Shown piece by piece: positions 37,057-60,676 of a DNA stretch of 64,000 nt. The position numbers and the translations under genes were made by a program. Origin of the DNA: Daucus carota subsp. sativus (lineage: Eukaryota > Streptophyta > Magnoliopsida > Apiales > Apiaceae); assembly GCF_001625215.2 (NCBI RefSeq), contig NC_030385.2, positions 37,597,598 through 37,661,597 of the forward strand, written 5' to 3'. Under the pieces are notes generated by a model, which saw nothing but the letters and a program-made list of their open reading frames with translations, did no database searches and was not told where the DNA came from. Every line of letters starts with the position of its first letter. Position 1 is the stretch's first letter.

Positions 37057-39256
37057 TATATAATGAACCATATTAGTGTCTGGCTTTTTAACTTCTAATT
37101 TATTTTAAAATTTTAATTAATTTATTTAAGATAATTGATTTCATAAAAATATAAAATATTACTTTAAAAATAATTTATAATATTTTTATTATTTTAATAA
37201 TTCTAAATCTAATTAATATAGAAATATCAAAGAAAATATAATACTCTCTTAAACTAAATTAATCCAATGCTTTAAAACATTGGTAAAACACCATTATTTA
37301 ACACCAAATGCAGGGATGTGATGGTACTTTGTTGAGGTGGCATGAAGTGCATCTTGATATATAAAAATAAACATAGGACAATATCAACTTCTTTTCTTGT
37401 TATTATTTTTATAATATATTATGTTTTTGCAAAACTAGGTGAAGTTAGCATCCTGGAAATGCTTTCCAGGAACAAGCTTTAGTGGAATATTAAATATAAT
37501 ATAATAATTATCAATTTTAACAAACACAAGACAAAAATTTAGGGCATAGTAGATATCACATTTTTACTAAATTATAAAAATAAATTTTGAGAGTAATGAA
37601 TTTTTTATGTGCAACAATTAGTTCTTTATTTCACATTTTTTATATCTATATAAACTATAACCTAAAAAAATATGGGAAAGAAGGTATGATTCATAATGAT
37701 CAAATATAATTATCTAAATCAATATAATATTATTTAACACACGCTTTAATATTTTCTGCACTATAAAATATATTTAACATGTATAATGCACACAACTCAA
37801 ATTTAAAAGTCCTATTAAATAATAAGGAAATTAAATTCATAATTTTATAGAATTAAGTGTCCTTATATTAGTTAGCTTAACAACAAAAATAAAGGGGTTT
37901 TCTCATAAATACCTAAATCCAAAATTGTTTTTACAAAAATACTACATCGCAAAAATACCAAACTTTGAAAATATTTGCAAGAATACCAATTACATGCAAC
38001 CATAATTGCAATCATATGCAACCATATTTACAACCTCTTTGGGACCAATTAACTAAAATTACATACGGTATTTTTGCAAATATTTTTAAAAAATAGGTAT
38101 TTTTGTAATGTTTTTTCAAAAAATAGTAAAATCGCAAAACAGTTAGAAAAAGTGATATTTTTGATAAATTCTCAAAAATAAAAAACTAATAAACGAGTAA
38201 TAAGCAAGTCATAAACATAAACAATTAATTACGAATATAGACACTTAAAATTTTATTACTTTGTTTGTTAGATATTATGCCTGATGCTCTTAAATTACAA
38301 ATATTAGAGTATTTTGAGTAAATTTGTATCGGATTTATCCTTGTAATTGACATTCTATTGAAAATAGTACAATCTTGCGAAAAATTTGAAATTATATGAC
38401 AACACCAATCTTTTCTACGTCCGAGCAACCAACTATAAAAGTCGGTGGTCGATAGTCGGTAATCGATAATCAACCAACTACCAAAATCGATAATATATAA
38501 TTAATTATATACATCAATAGGAACCATAGGTTTAAATAACATGAATTAAATGTAACTTCTTCTTCTAACTAATTCAGATATGAAAGTCCTTTAATAAATA
38601 ATGAATAAATAATTTTAAAAATTCTATTTATCTTCATGCCAATTCATGATATTGTACAGTGTTGTCCGTCATTGACATGAATAACCAGACTCTACTTAAA
38701 TTTTTTAGGCCTCATTTGTTAACAAATGAATGACATCATGAAACCATCTCAACCATGTTTCCTTTTTGGTTCATTGTTAAATTGATATGTAGCTGAACGC
38801 TAAATAAAATTTTCTAAACAACAAAAAAAATTGTCATAGATGAGTGAGGCAAAAAAGAAGCTTGATGGTGGACGGAGTTATGCACAATACTTATACTCAT
38901 TAATATTGATTAACTTGATAAAAAAATTACTTAATAATCAAATAACCAGCTAAGACTAGTTATTTATACGGAATAATGAACCAAATTTTATCGTTCTGTT
39001 AACCGAATTCATAATATATTGAATCAAATTTATCCTTGGATCATTTTTCATACGAAAATGTTATGGGCTTTGCCCAATCATATATTGGATACTTACCGGG
39101 AACAAGGTGCACTTTGGAGTCGTGCTCCATTTCAGTACTTGAATCATTTGATCAGGTCCAAGGTCCATTATGGATAAAACTCGTGCTTCTCAAAAGTAGT
39201 TCTCCTGAAATTAAATATAACAATTAAAGAAAGTGGACATTCTGTTTATAACTATA
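37057..39256. other. AT-rich intergenic DNA, no gene seen
   Basis: No supported coding sequence. A 63-codon ORF at 39036-39227 (+) has no recognisable similarity and is not called. Confidence 0.4.
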
Positions 39257-39559
39257 CTAGCCTTAAACCCGTGCTTTCACGAGCGGCTATATAATTTTAA
39301 ACTAATTATTAATTATTATATAATAGCAATATATATTAATGATAGTAAATTTATTATTTTTATTTTTTAACTAATTATAAATTATATTTAAAAGAATAAT
39401 TGTGGAGTTTTTATCTTGTAGTATATCAAATTGTTTAGAGATATAAGACTATGAGAACTTTACGTTTAGCAGACTTTTAGTTATAAAGTGAACGACCAAA
39501 TCAAAATTTTGTACGACGACAAATTATACCCATGTTGGCTTATTATATTATAGTATAGA
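39257..39559 (-). mobile_element. Complete short non-autonomous Helitron, 303 bp
   Basis: Read on the minus strand it starts TCTATACTATAATATAATAA, preceded by A. It ends in a hairpin (CTCGTG-AAAG-CACGGG, one mismatch), a short spacer and CTAG, followed by T. 5' TC, 3' hairpin plus CTRR, and insertion between A and T without duplication define Helitrons. No Rep/helicase coding. Its 3' end shares the CCCGTG/CACGGG hairpin and CTAG with the one at 24843. Confidence 0.85.
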
Positions 39560-40629
39560 TATGACTAGTATCGTAAAAGGCGGGAATCAGACTTAATCGG
39601 TAAAGTCACAAAACAATGATTAATCGGAGATTAGTTGAATTGAGTGGAGATTAATCGGATTGGTCGGTGATTAATCGGACATTTAATCAGTTCGGCGAGT
39701 TACGGAACATAGATTAATCGGTTATTAATCACCGACTTTAGAACATAGTACAACTATAATGATTGTCACATGCTCCATAGAGAGTAAATTACTTGAATAT
39801 GAGTGTAATCCATTTACAATATTGTGATAAAATTTTAAAAAATAGCAAAAGATGGCTAACATTTCAATTCGTGTTTTAATTCGTTGACGGTCATTATATC
39901 AACTTTAACAAATGTAGCGGATCAAAGGATATTTATATATCCGTAAAAAAAAAGATTTTTATATATTTTGATATTTTGTGAAATGGTAATTAGAATATGT
40001 ATAGATGTTAACACACAAGCCCGACTTTGACCCTATGCAGCCCATGCAATAGCATAGCCCGGGGAAGAGGCCCATTTTCAAATTTATAATTACGTATATG
40101 ATAGTATAATATACAACAGTGTCGGGGAAGTGAAAATCAAATACCAACCACCGTCGCGACCCTCTTTTCCTCTTGAATTTTGGTTATTTATTGTCGTTAT
40201 TGTCAAGGTCTAAAAAAAATCAGGTCATGCATGCACTAAATAATATAAAATATAAATTAAGATAATATGATAAAATCTAATTAAAAGGGAATTCTTTGAT
40301 TCTGCATGTAATCAAGCGTTTTTGTGGTCGGTATACATTTTCCGGTGCTAATTTCAAAGAATTAATGGCATTTCTTGAAAATTCCTTGAGGAGTAGGTAA
40401 AGTAATTAACATGACGGATCGAAATGAAGTAGTTATCAGTTTAAATAAGATATTGAATATCTTGGACTCTGAATAAAAAACGGAATTGGAAGGTAATACA
40501 ATGTCATTTTCTATCTCAAGTGGGCACTAGTTAAACTAAGGAACATAAAGAAACATGAATGCTTGAAAATAAAATCACATGTTACTTGTGTTCTCTTCTA
40601 GAATAAGAGGCAGCTAAGTTCTATTTAAA
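39560..40629. other. Intergenic DNA with a GATTAATCGG-rich repeat
   Basis: 39590-39750 holds several GATTAATCGG/TTAATCGG words and ends ...CCGACTTTAGAACATAG, resembling the palindrome arms at 11130-11320. The rest is unremarkable. Confidence 0.4.
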
Positions 40630-40876
40630 GGGCTGTTTGGGTGAACTTAAAATAAGTGCTTCTTATTTAAAATAAAAAAATGGAATAGAAGTTAGAGGCA
40701 AGTTAAGATTTATAAGTGATTAAAGTGTTTAGGAAATAAGTAGAAGTCCTGAAACAAAAGTTAGCATTCCTAACTTTTTATAAGTACTTCTTGACTTTTT
40801 ACACAAACGGTACGAATAAGTGGTTATAACTTATAAACCAGAAGTTAGGCTTTTAAGCTTTAAACAAACACCACCT
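40630..40876. mobile_element. MITE-like element with GGCTGTTTGG ends
   Basis: The left end GGCTGTTTGGGTGAACTTAA pairs imperfectly with the right end TTAAGCTTTAAACAAACACC. Inner arms also pair (AAGTGCTTCTTAT with ATAAGTACTTCTT-like sequence). No ORF; target duplication unclear. Confidence 0.5.
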
Positions 40877-41052
40877 TAGTCTTATCAATAATCACAATTC
40901 CACGTTGGATGATATATATTATTAGCAGCTATAAAACAATTTCACCTGTTACTTCTCTTTTGGTCTTCTGGACTCTGAGGCAGCTGGAAGATGGTTTAGA
41001 ATTTTGATTTTTCCATGCAACATATAATTAACCTTGGATGAATTAACCTGAA

Positions 41053-41303
41053 CTCCCTCCGTCCCTCTGAGTAGTATATATTGGGGCACGGGGACGCGGC
41101 ACAGACTTTAATGCTCCTGTAAAGTGTAGTTGTGCAATCTATTTTTAAAATTTTTCTTTTCTGAATTAAAGTTCGGATGTTATACTTTTATACAGAAAAA
41201 GAAAATCTCAAAAATAAGTTACGGAACTATATTTTATAAGAGTATTGAAATGCGTGTCGAGCAGTTAAAAAGAAACGTATAGAATTAAATGGTACAGAAG
41301 GAG
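41053..41303. mobile_element. Stowaway MITE, 251 bp
   Basis: Left end CTCCCTCCGTCCCTCTGAG, right end TGGTACAGAAGGAG followed by TA. Central hairpin TGAATTAAAGTTC... and ...TTTTATACAGAAAAAG. Confidence 0.82.
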
Positions 41304-42168
41304 TATATCTTGTATTGAATCTAGATGTATTATAATGTGTTTGACTTATCTTGATTTTTAGAATTAATCTATTTCTTAAAAAGTATGTAAATATTTACAA
41401 ATAATTAATATAAAACACTTATTAAATATTTGATATTAAAAAATATTATACAAATATAATTCTTTTGCCAAACAAATCTATATTTCCGTCAAATAAGCTG
41501 ACCAACTTACACCCATCCACCTGCGCTGAGCTGGAACTTTCAATATTGCTTACTGCTTAGGTCCAAACTCCAAACCCTAATCAGCCCGCTAGCTATTAAA
41601 ATTTAGAATCAAAACCAATTCATTTCAGTAGACTACACAAACACTGCAAAATGTAATCATATCTAAGACGTTAATTAGAATTATCATCAGGGTCTCCGAA
41701 TCAGGGTACAAACTCTCCCATATTTCAAGCATAAAATTTTATTATAAATTTTACTAGAATAATGATTTAAATTCAAACATGAAAATTTAAGTAGCGTGCC
41801 AAGAAATAATCTTTAGTTAATAATTTTTGGAAATTAAAAAAAGTATAAATAATATAATTTAGAATGGATAATCACTGTCCTATATATATTGACCGACATA
41901 CCTACGCAAAGGGGATGAATCCTTGTCTCTAATCTTACGTGTGACGAGTTTAAAACCACTGATTACTCCGTAATTATAATCCAATCAGACATTTACAAGC
42001 AATTTATCAAAAACTTAAAGTGCCACAAAGAAAACATGTGTAGGGCTTGGAGTTGATTTAATTCTTGAAAAGACAGACATTGTTTCCGCTTCAATCATAA
42101 GTAATCAAATTATTTGCAGTAGCAAGCAAACATAAAGGGAGAGTTGGTGGTCAGTTGGAACACATACC
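41304..42168. other. Intergenic DNA, no gene seen
   Basis: No recognisable coding sequence or repeat ends. Confidence 0.4.
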
Positions 42169-42522
42169 GTCTGGGATTGCTGTTGGAGACCGCAACAATA
42201 ATTTTTTGCTGAAAATCATGTGAAAAACTGTTTGGTAATTTTAAAAGCAGCTTTTCTGAACAGCAGCTTTTAGCTGAAAAACTGCTTTTAGAAAAAGCAA
42301 ATTCTCCCATACTTTTGGAAAAAACTGCTTTCAACTTTTGCAGAAAATGTTACAAATTTCACTATCAAACCTCACCACAAAAAATATTTTTATTATATTA
42401 TAATTTAAAATAAGCAAATATCAAAAAAATTATTAAACAGCTATCTGATTTCTACCACAACACTTTTTTACCAGCACTTCTTCTGACCGCACAACAATTT
42501 TTAACAGCACTCTATAAACCCT
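42169..42522. mobile_element. Possible MITE with AAAAGCAGCTTTT core
   Basis: GGGATTGCTGTTGG on the left and AACAGCACTCTATAAACCC on the right face each other loosely, and the left half has repeated AAAAGCAGCTTTT and GCTGAAAAACTGC palindromes. Ends are not firmly placed. Confidence 0.35.
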
Positions 42523-43672
42523 AAGAGAATATAAGATCCGCTAATGCTTAAAAAAACACCGCAGAATACAATTTCTTAAAAACTGAAATATTATCAATCT
42601 GGAATAATGGTAACCAAATAAAAATTTGAAATATTATCTAAATTTAACGAAACATAAAATCAATGCTACACTGAACAAAACGAGGATCTTGTTTAAAAGG
42701 GTAAAATATATGCATGCTAATTTCATCAACTACCCTTCTGCTCAGCAGAATAAATTAAAGAAAGCAATCCAAATCATATTCGTTTAAGCGTTCCTGAACA
42801 TAAACAAGTCAAATGTATTTAAATCAGACTCATAATTATTTATATCAGATTTTGTTAGTAACTGAACTGAGATCAAACTCGATTTATTAAATATTTTATC
42901 AAGTCAATATTAAAATTGTATTACTAAATTCGCAATATTCACGACTCTAGCAGAGTCTGCTTTTTAACTTTTATATATCAGACTGAACAAAACTCGATAA
43001 AACCTATCATTTCGAGTTTCTTTTATCACAATCTAATAATAATTTTAATCAAAATTCAATTGTTTTTTGTGCGTCAGAATCCAGATTCAACTTATCATAA
43101 TTATATTGAGCAGAATTTTGAGTTTAAATATGACAATAGAATCTGAATTCTCTATCCCGAACTGCCCGGCTGCTAATGCTCAGTGAAAAAACTAGTCTAC
43201 TTTGAGAATAAAAAATACACACAGTACATAAAATTCTATATCACTGTGCTAAGGATAAATTCAACATTCAATACTCTTAAACTCCCCAGCCTCACCCTCC
43301 CATTTCTTTATTATTTTTTAAATTAATTTCAGTTACCCTACTGAATTCACAGCCAACAAAAGAAGACCCTTTTTTATATCTTCTCCAGAGGAAAGATTTG
43401 ATTTTTCATCTTGTTTCTTGATATGCTCTCCTACCCAATTTTAAAATTTAACACTTAGACTAAAATGGTACTCGCCATTTTGATTCTTTAGCAGTTTCAG
43501 TGTTGTTTGATGTGGAAATTAAGTGGGGTTACTGTTTAAGTGATTAAGGCTGTGTTTGTGTTGTAATTTGGTCAAATCTGGAGTTAATTTGGGGGGTAAT
43601 TGTTGTTTTGTTGTTTCTTGATTGTAAAGCTCTAATTTTGTGAAACAAATTAAGTGGGGTTAGTTTTAGGTT
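42523..43672. other. Upstream region of the CPK gene
   Basis: AT-rich, becoming GT-rich near 43500, which probably marks the 5' leader. No separate gene recognised. Confidence 0.4.
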
Positions 43673-43722
43673 GTTAAGGCCGTGTTTGGGGGATTTTGTT
43701 AAGGCTGTGTTTGGGGGATTTT
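43673..43722 (+). repeat. 25-bp tandem duplication in the CPK leader
   Basis: Two copies of a unit beginning GTTAAGGC(C/T)GTGTTTGG, with one base difference, ending 26 bp before the CPK start codon. Confidence 0.8.
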
Positions 43723-43748
43723 GATAGGTTGTTTTTGGATTTGATTTG

Positions 43749-53976
<10,228 letters not shown>

Positions 53977-56900
53977 AGTTATAAGCTACTACTTACACGC
54001 ACACGTGAAAGCATTTTAATTATCACTACAGGCACTCGAATCCATTGATTTGTTGCTTGTCTAAGTTTGTGATTATTTCAGGGGTTTCATATATTTATTA
54101 GATTCGATCCCTTTTGATGTTAGCTTACAAGGATAAACCAAGTTCAGGTGAGTGTATATGGTTGCGTAATTAAACTCTTTATATGTTGAAGGCAGCCTTC
54201 TTCTAGCTATGATTCTGTAGGATTCTCTCTTTCTACTTGACACTGTGGAATTAGTGTTGCATCTGTGTAATCATGGCGACATGAAAACCGAAAATCAGTA
54301 AAAAGAGGTGATCACGTTTGTGTAAATTCTTTGCTTATTTCGACTTGTCTATTGTTTCAGCTGGTATTTGTTGCATATACTATGGTCAGGGTTGGGAATT
54401 TGGGCCCAGTTTGTGATGGCATGCGAAATTTTTTTGGTATTTACTCTGGTCTAATTATTTTTGATTTTTTTTAATTACTCTGACCATAATTAATATCTTA
54501 GTCACTTACAATTTTTTTAAAAAAAGTATCTGAAAATAACACCTTTTAAGTAGAATATATATGCGTTGGATACAAGATATGTAATTTATGATCAAAATTT
54601 GATGGTCGAAAAACTTGACTTTGGGATGGAGCGCAGAGAAGAAAGGATAAATTTTGATATGAATGAAAATAGAAACCAAAAGAATTAACTTTTTGGCAAG
54701 TACAAGAAGCATTGGGTCATTTCTTACTGCAACTGTGTTGTGTGAATGATGAGGGTAAAATTTGGAGATTATGATCTTGTGTGGATAATATGAGTTGGGT
54801 TATTGCCTATTGGTCATGTCAAACGTTGCCACCCTACGTATGACTATGCCGACAGGTTTCTTGTCCTCATTCTCCTACTAATGTATACTATGCGGCTGAG
54901 GAACCAGTGCGGTCTGACCTAAATCACAATATGCGCTAAAACGTTAACTATCTGGACCATGTTGTTTGCTAACAGTGCTCAGCTCAACTCAGACAAGTAA
55001 TTACTCGAGCTCCACTAATTTGTTCTTGTACATTTTACATAAATCTATATTTTAAGAGTAGATCCAGCAGTCTTGTAGTTGACTATTCAATATAAATAAA
55101 AAATATTAAATTGTTAGTAAATCAGCATATTATTAGGATTGTCAATACTCTCATATTTATTTTTGTTTGAATTTCATGTGTATACATTATCTTAACTGAT
55201 CAACAATCACTACTACGAGAACTGCAACAGAATTTATCAACCGTTGTTAACTGCTGACGGAATAGCGACGACTTGTAGCAGCTAGCTAGTGTAACCTTTT
55301 AGAAACAAAATAAAGGCAGTATTTCTCTTGGACTTATTTTATAAAAGCAAATGACTTACTTCGATAAAAATATTTTATATTAACATATTATTTGCTAGAC
55401 TTAAGTATTTAAGAATTATTTAATATTTTTTAATTATCAAAATAAGTGTTTATTTCTGAAAAATACTGAAAAACGAAGCCATCAAAATAATATGTCCACG
55501 TTTATTTCACCGCATCAAACAACCACAATGTCAACATTTACTGGGAGCCCCCTTTATGATCACTCTGGTACGTTAAATACTGACAAATTCCATCGACAAA
55601 GCTGCCTGCTTGTAAAAAAATGGTGGCCTAAAACAGGAAAACCGAAAAGCAAATCGACATTCCAATCTTCGCACACATCACTTCACTTGATTAAACATGC
55701 AAGTAGTAGTTTTATGATAGCTACAGGGAGACTACTTCAATTCTTCTCTATCCAACAACGGGAAGCACTTAAATATTTTGCATATGGGATAATCTAGCCA
55801 TTCTAGAAGCCGTGAGCTACTAGCCTTCGAATTTTACCATGTGCTGTTTTCGATTTAGTTAAATAATCTCGGATTTTCGTAGTGGATCAAGTTAAAACAT
55901 GAAATATTGTAAAGTTTCTCGTGCCTTTTTTATTCAACATTTGTGTAGAGTCGTGGCAATGTTATCAAACCGAAGCTTCACCGAAAGGGTGATTTTTATT
56001 CTTGTTAAGGCTTCACAAAGTTGTTATATCATGTACGAACGCATTACATAACACCGAAATTACGAAACGAGAGAATATTAAATATTAAATATTAATCCGA
56101 ATTCAAATGAACTTTCATTATCTGATTAAAGGTAGGTGACTGGGGTTGATTTAGTGGTAGCTGGCTGGAGTAGTTACTGCATGTATGAAGATTACAGACA
56201 TATTCCACTTTACAATATTAAATTTCTGGTCTCAATTAGGCAAGCATGAGATTAAATAATACAGTTGGAGAACATGCATATGGCAAATAAACAATATAAA
56301 TCGCAGATTCGAGTGGCTTAGTTCTGTAGCGTATCTTATTACCGGTTAAAAAAGAAGGCTTTAGAATCAACCTAAACGGAAAAAGACTAACAAAAGTACG
56401 TAAACACAAACACATGGATAGCTAGAGAATCTCGCAATTATATAAATCTGTGTACTATAAATCTGCACATTTTTCAATTGGGAAATGCATGATTATGATG
56501 GGCAGAAAGCACTTGAGATATGGCCATTCTTTTAGGTATCCATTGTCATCATCTTAATCTTTTACAAGTGAGGGAGTGGGCGTGAATCATGAATTACTTA
56601 TTGTAGGCGTATATTTTTATATTTTTATGTTTATATAGGGGTGTGAAAACGATCAAATTGCATAATTTTGTGATCTTGAAAATATGGTTTACAGCAGGCA
56701 TGTACTAGCTTATTTTTAGTCCACCAAGCTAGAAAATTTAGTGATGGAAATACATATATACTCCCTCCCATCGAATAAAAGGGTAAAAGTGTGGAGAAAC
56801 GGACAAAGTGTTGCTTCACATTTATTTGGTTTATTTCTTGTTTTATATATAGACGTGAAGTCTTTTCATCACTTCATCTTGTCATCGACAAGATATTCTT

Positions 56901-57226
56901 CAACTTGTGGATGTGTTCATTTGTCAATGTAGGGTTTAGAATGTGCTGGTTTTGATGCATGGAAGATGAAGTGATTGATCATAGAGAGAAACAAGTTCCT
57001 ATTGTCTAAGCGTAAGCCCCGTGCATACATCAACAGTTTGACTACAAGAAAAAATAAATACTCTATTAAATTTAATTTTAATAAATAATAAATTTTAATT
57101 TGATGTACAAAAGGGAACATACTTATATGTCACAAGTCACAACCTACAGGCCACAGGGCCGTGACCACACCCTAGCTGTATATTGTTGGCAACCTTTACA
57201 ATATGAAATTCATTTAAAGTGATATT
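53977..57226. other. 3' flank of CPK and intergenic DNA
   Basis: No gene recognised. A 101-codon ORF at 55492-55797 (+) is Ser/Thr-rich with no known similarity. Near 56761 a CTCCCTCCC fragment may be a Stowaway remnant. Confidence 0.4.
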
Positions 57227-57300
57227 CCCTCCATTCAACATGTTTTAATTGGCTGCTAAAATATCCAAAAAACGGATGCACGAAGCGTCTTAATTTGACA
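57227..57300. mobile_element. Possible truncated Stowaway end
   Basis: TTCCCTCCATTCAACATGTTTTAATTGG-like start of a Stowaway with no matching right end found. Low certainty. Confidence 0.3.
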
Positions 57301-59804
57301 AATATATTATATATTTAGGGGTCATTATCTTTATTTTTCCTTTTTAACAGGCTTCAACTTTAGAAGATTGTATTTTGCATTGTTTGCAATGTGATGAAAA
57401 GCATCTTGTTATGCTCGTTTGTCGTACTTGTCGACAAGACTAATCTTAGACTTTTTCTACTACAACTCGATTACATCAATATGTGTATTTGGAACTACCA
57501 GCTCGCTACGGAAGCTGAGTTGCAATTTTCAGAGCACTTTCTTTGTCTGTAAACATCGTAAAATGTTTCGTAGTGTTGTTTGACTGGTACTAACTATATC
57601 AACTTCGATCTCTGTTGTCTTTTTCCGGTGGTGCTCCGTATGTATTATTATTAATTAATTGTGGAGACGTTTGATTTGTTATTACTTATTAATAAGCGTG
57701 TTCATATATTTGTATTTGTATTTGATTTATACATGTACCAGTTTGAAACTTCAACTAGAGGATTAAAGATTGTTACAAATGTATACTCTTTTTTATCTGG
57801 CTAACTAATTCGCACATGCGTATATAATCGTAATATCTTTTAGTACTGATGAAATTTCAACTACAGAATCCATTATATTAAGACATGCATGCGTTCCATC
57901 TCAAATTCTCAGTAATATAAGATGCACACTCCTCATGCACATGCTATATAAACTAATATTTTCATTATTCTTTACACTTTCAAATAAATTTATCTATTAT
58001 ATATAACTTTTCAATTTTGTTGGAAGATTGAAGAAACTATATTATTTGGATGACCGAGTACCATGAAGCAAATTTCAGAAGCAGTTTTTAATAGAGTAAA
58101 TAATATTGTGATAATTAATGTATTTTTACTAAATTTTGAAAAGATTATCAAAATTTTAAATTTATACTTTAATGATAAGATATTATTCATGTCTCGTGAA
58201 AAATGGCTCCGGCTAACTTGTAACGTGAAAAAGTACTCGCTGTTTTAAAAGATTAAAATAAAATTTGATCATATTTACGAAAAATTAATAAAAATTTAAG
58301 AAATGCCACAATTTTTAAAATCAAAAATAAAAAACATGGTCATTAATATGCGAATTTGGAAATTTGGCCAATTCACTCTTTTTGTTTATAATCAATTCAT
58401 CATGCTACTAGGTACGATATATTTTTAAGCAAAAAACCTATATTCCTCTATATATGTGTTATTTATTGTTTGATTCTCTCAAATAATATCACTCAATTCT
58501 ATAATAAGGTAATCTTATTTCATTTTTATTCAATTTTAATCAAATTCAAATTAAGATCAATTTTCAAGAAAACGTTTTTGTTTTACTGAAATGGCAACCG
58601 CATCCTATCAACTAAATGCGGAAAATATCTCCTTCGTTTTATCGCCTACATTTATTGCTTGCATTATAGGTGTCCATCAGCCAGTAATGCAATGCCTTCG
58701 CTTCTTAAGTAACATTCTCAAAGTCTATTTATATAACAGGGTTCCGCATAAACGATCTATTTGAGTAGTACAAATCTTTTTGTAAGATTTGTTTCTTACC
58801 ACTTTTCATTAAAATGCATCCGCATCTTATATATTGGAGATCAATTTTAAACACTTGTAGCGTAGAGCACCATGTATGTGTTCTATATATTAGGCATACA
58901 TTCATGTGCAAATGAGTCATAATTATCATGGTCTGTCCTTAAATTTTGGTATTTGTTTCTTAATACCTAATTATGTTTCTTAATACCTAATTATGAACAA
59001 AACTTTGTGGGTCGATACTTTGAATGTTTGATATTCGTCTAAGATTAATCATTTTACTTTAATCATATTATCGATGCCTAATCGAATTGCCAAACTTGCC
59101 GCTTGCATGTGTTATACCTGCAATGGAATATATATAATCTCTGATAATTAGTAATTAAGTTCTTGCTTAGCAGCAAAAAAATGAAACTATTACAATACCG
59201 GTACATAGTGAAATTTTACATGCACTTCTTCTTTTTTAGATAGGATTCTATTATGATTAATAAATATTATATATATAAAGCGACCATCATTAATTATTAA
59301 TAATATAAAAATAAAAAATAATTGTTATTATAAACAGACCAGAAATACTGTTTCTAATATTACAATAACGATAACTCGCTAACTTGTTTATAATTACACA
59401 AGGATAAAGGAGGTATGCATCAATTTTCTTGAAAACCGTGTACACGAGATAGTATATCATAGATTCATAGGGCCGATTTATCGATATTCTGCGTATGTGA
59501 ACTTGGGATATTCTGGATATCAGTCATCGTCGATATCAGATACGTGAATCACATTAATTGGTTTAACTAAATTAAGCACTATATTTCTCAAAAAACTCAA
59601 ACAAATTTAGATCCTTTAGGTATCCGTCATTATCCTTTCAAACTAAGTAGTTTCTCCTTTAGCTAATTATCAACCTAAGTACTTCCAATTAGCGAAACTA
59701 CACTCAAGTCACATCTTCAAATTATCTACAGACTACAATTACAATCAATCAATTTATGAATTTATGCATGCATGGTGTACTCAATACAGCCAATAAACAA
59801 CTGA
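57301..59804. other. AT-rich intergenic DNA, no gene seen
   Basis: A short tandem repeat (TTTCTTAATACCTAATTATG, twice) at about 58957-58995. Otherwise unremarkable. Confidence 0.4.
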
Positions 59805-59810
59805 CACGTG
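59805..59810. promoter_or_regulatory. G-box upstream of the JOX-like gene
   Basis: CACGTG in the context GACACGTGCA. A second G-box lies 68 bp downstream at 59878. G-boxes are bound by MYC-type bHLH factors, including those of jasmonate signalling. About 0.75 kb before the predicted TATA box. Confidence 0.45.
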
Positions 59811-59877
59811 CACAAAACTCAGCAGTCAGCTAGCTGCGAATCAAACAGTTCACATAGTGCGTTCACAGTATAATAAT

Positions 59878-59883
59878 CACGTG
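59878..59883. promoter_or_regulatory. Second G-box upstream of the JOX-like gene
   Basis: CACGTG in ATCACGTGAG, paired with the one at 59805. Confidence 0.45.
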
Positions 59884-60552
59884 AGATATAAAAATACAAT
59901 TCTTAACATTTCAATTGTATCACGGCGCCGAAACTATTTAGCTCCCCCATACAATAATCTTTATGCTCATTGGTCCCAAGCCTCTTCCCTGTCGCTCATC
60001 TCTGTTTTCTCTTTGTCTCCGTTTTTAATTCTACAGTGATCACAAGTTGTATGATAATAATAATTTATTATTATAAATAAATATGTTTATCTAATTAAAT
60101 TGTTGCAACAACTATTGCTACATATAATAGGTCCACTACTTTTGTTTTAATTGTTGGAGTGTTGTATTAGTTTATATTTGAATGATGATGGACAAAATCA
60201 ATATATACAAAGTCAAGAATAGTATATTAAGTGATTAATTAAGGATGTAATTAAGTCTAATCTAAGCTGCAGACAATCTTGTTAAGAGAATGGAGTACTT
60301 TTCTTGGGTGAAAGGTCAATTTCGGATCACTTGATGCCGTTTTTTCTCTATGCACGCCAATATATTGGTATTGTAAACCACATAAATAGGTAGTTGGCTG
60401 AAATAAAACTGTATTATGTAGTAAATTATCTCAGATTAAGGCTTGTAATACCTAAATTTATTGATTAAACCCACGTTAAAAGATAAACATGGTTGATTAA
60501 TATGCCAACGACATGTGTGTTGTAACTATGCTAGCTAGCTCGATCAGTCTTC

Positions 60553-60560
60553 TATATATA
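60553..60560 (+). promoter_or_regulatory. TATA box of the JOX-like gene
   Basis: TATATATA followed by GG, 117 bp before the ATG at 60677. The leader contains ACACAAACATCTCC and a long T-run close to the start codon. Confidence 0.55.
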
Positions 60561-60676
60561 GGAACCATGCATTACATAAACCAAAACACAAACATCTCCA
60601 CTCCCCTCTAGTACTACTCCACTATCTATAATTTATTTTATTTCTAGAGAACTTTTCTTTTTTTTTTTTTATAATC

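Noticed and set aside
39036-39227. 63-codon ORF (+)
   Set aside because: Locally higher complexity, but no known similarity, promoter or splice context.
55492-55797. 101-codon Ser/Thr-rich ORF (+)
   Set aside because: No recognisable family and no TATA or splice support; kept only as part of the intergenic description.
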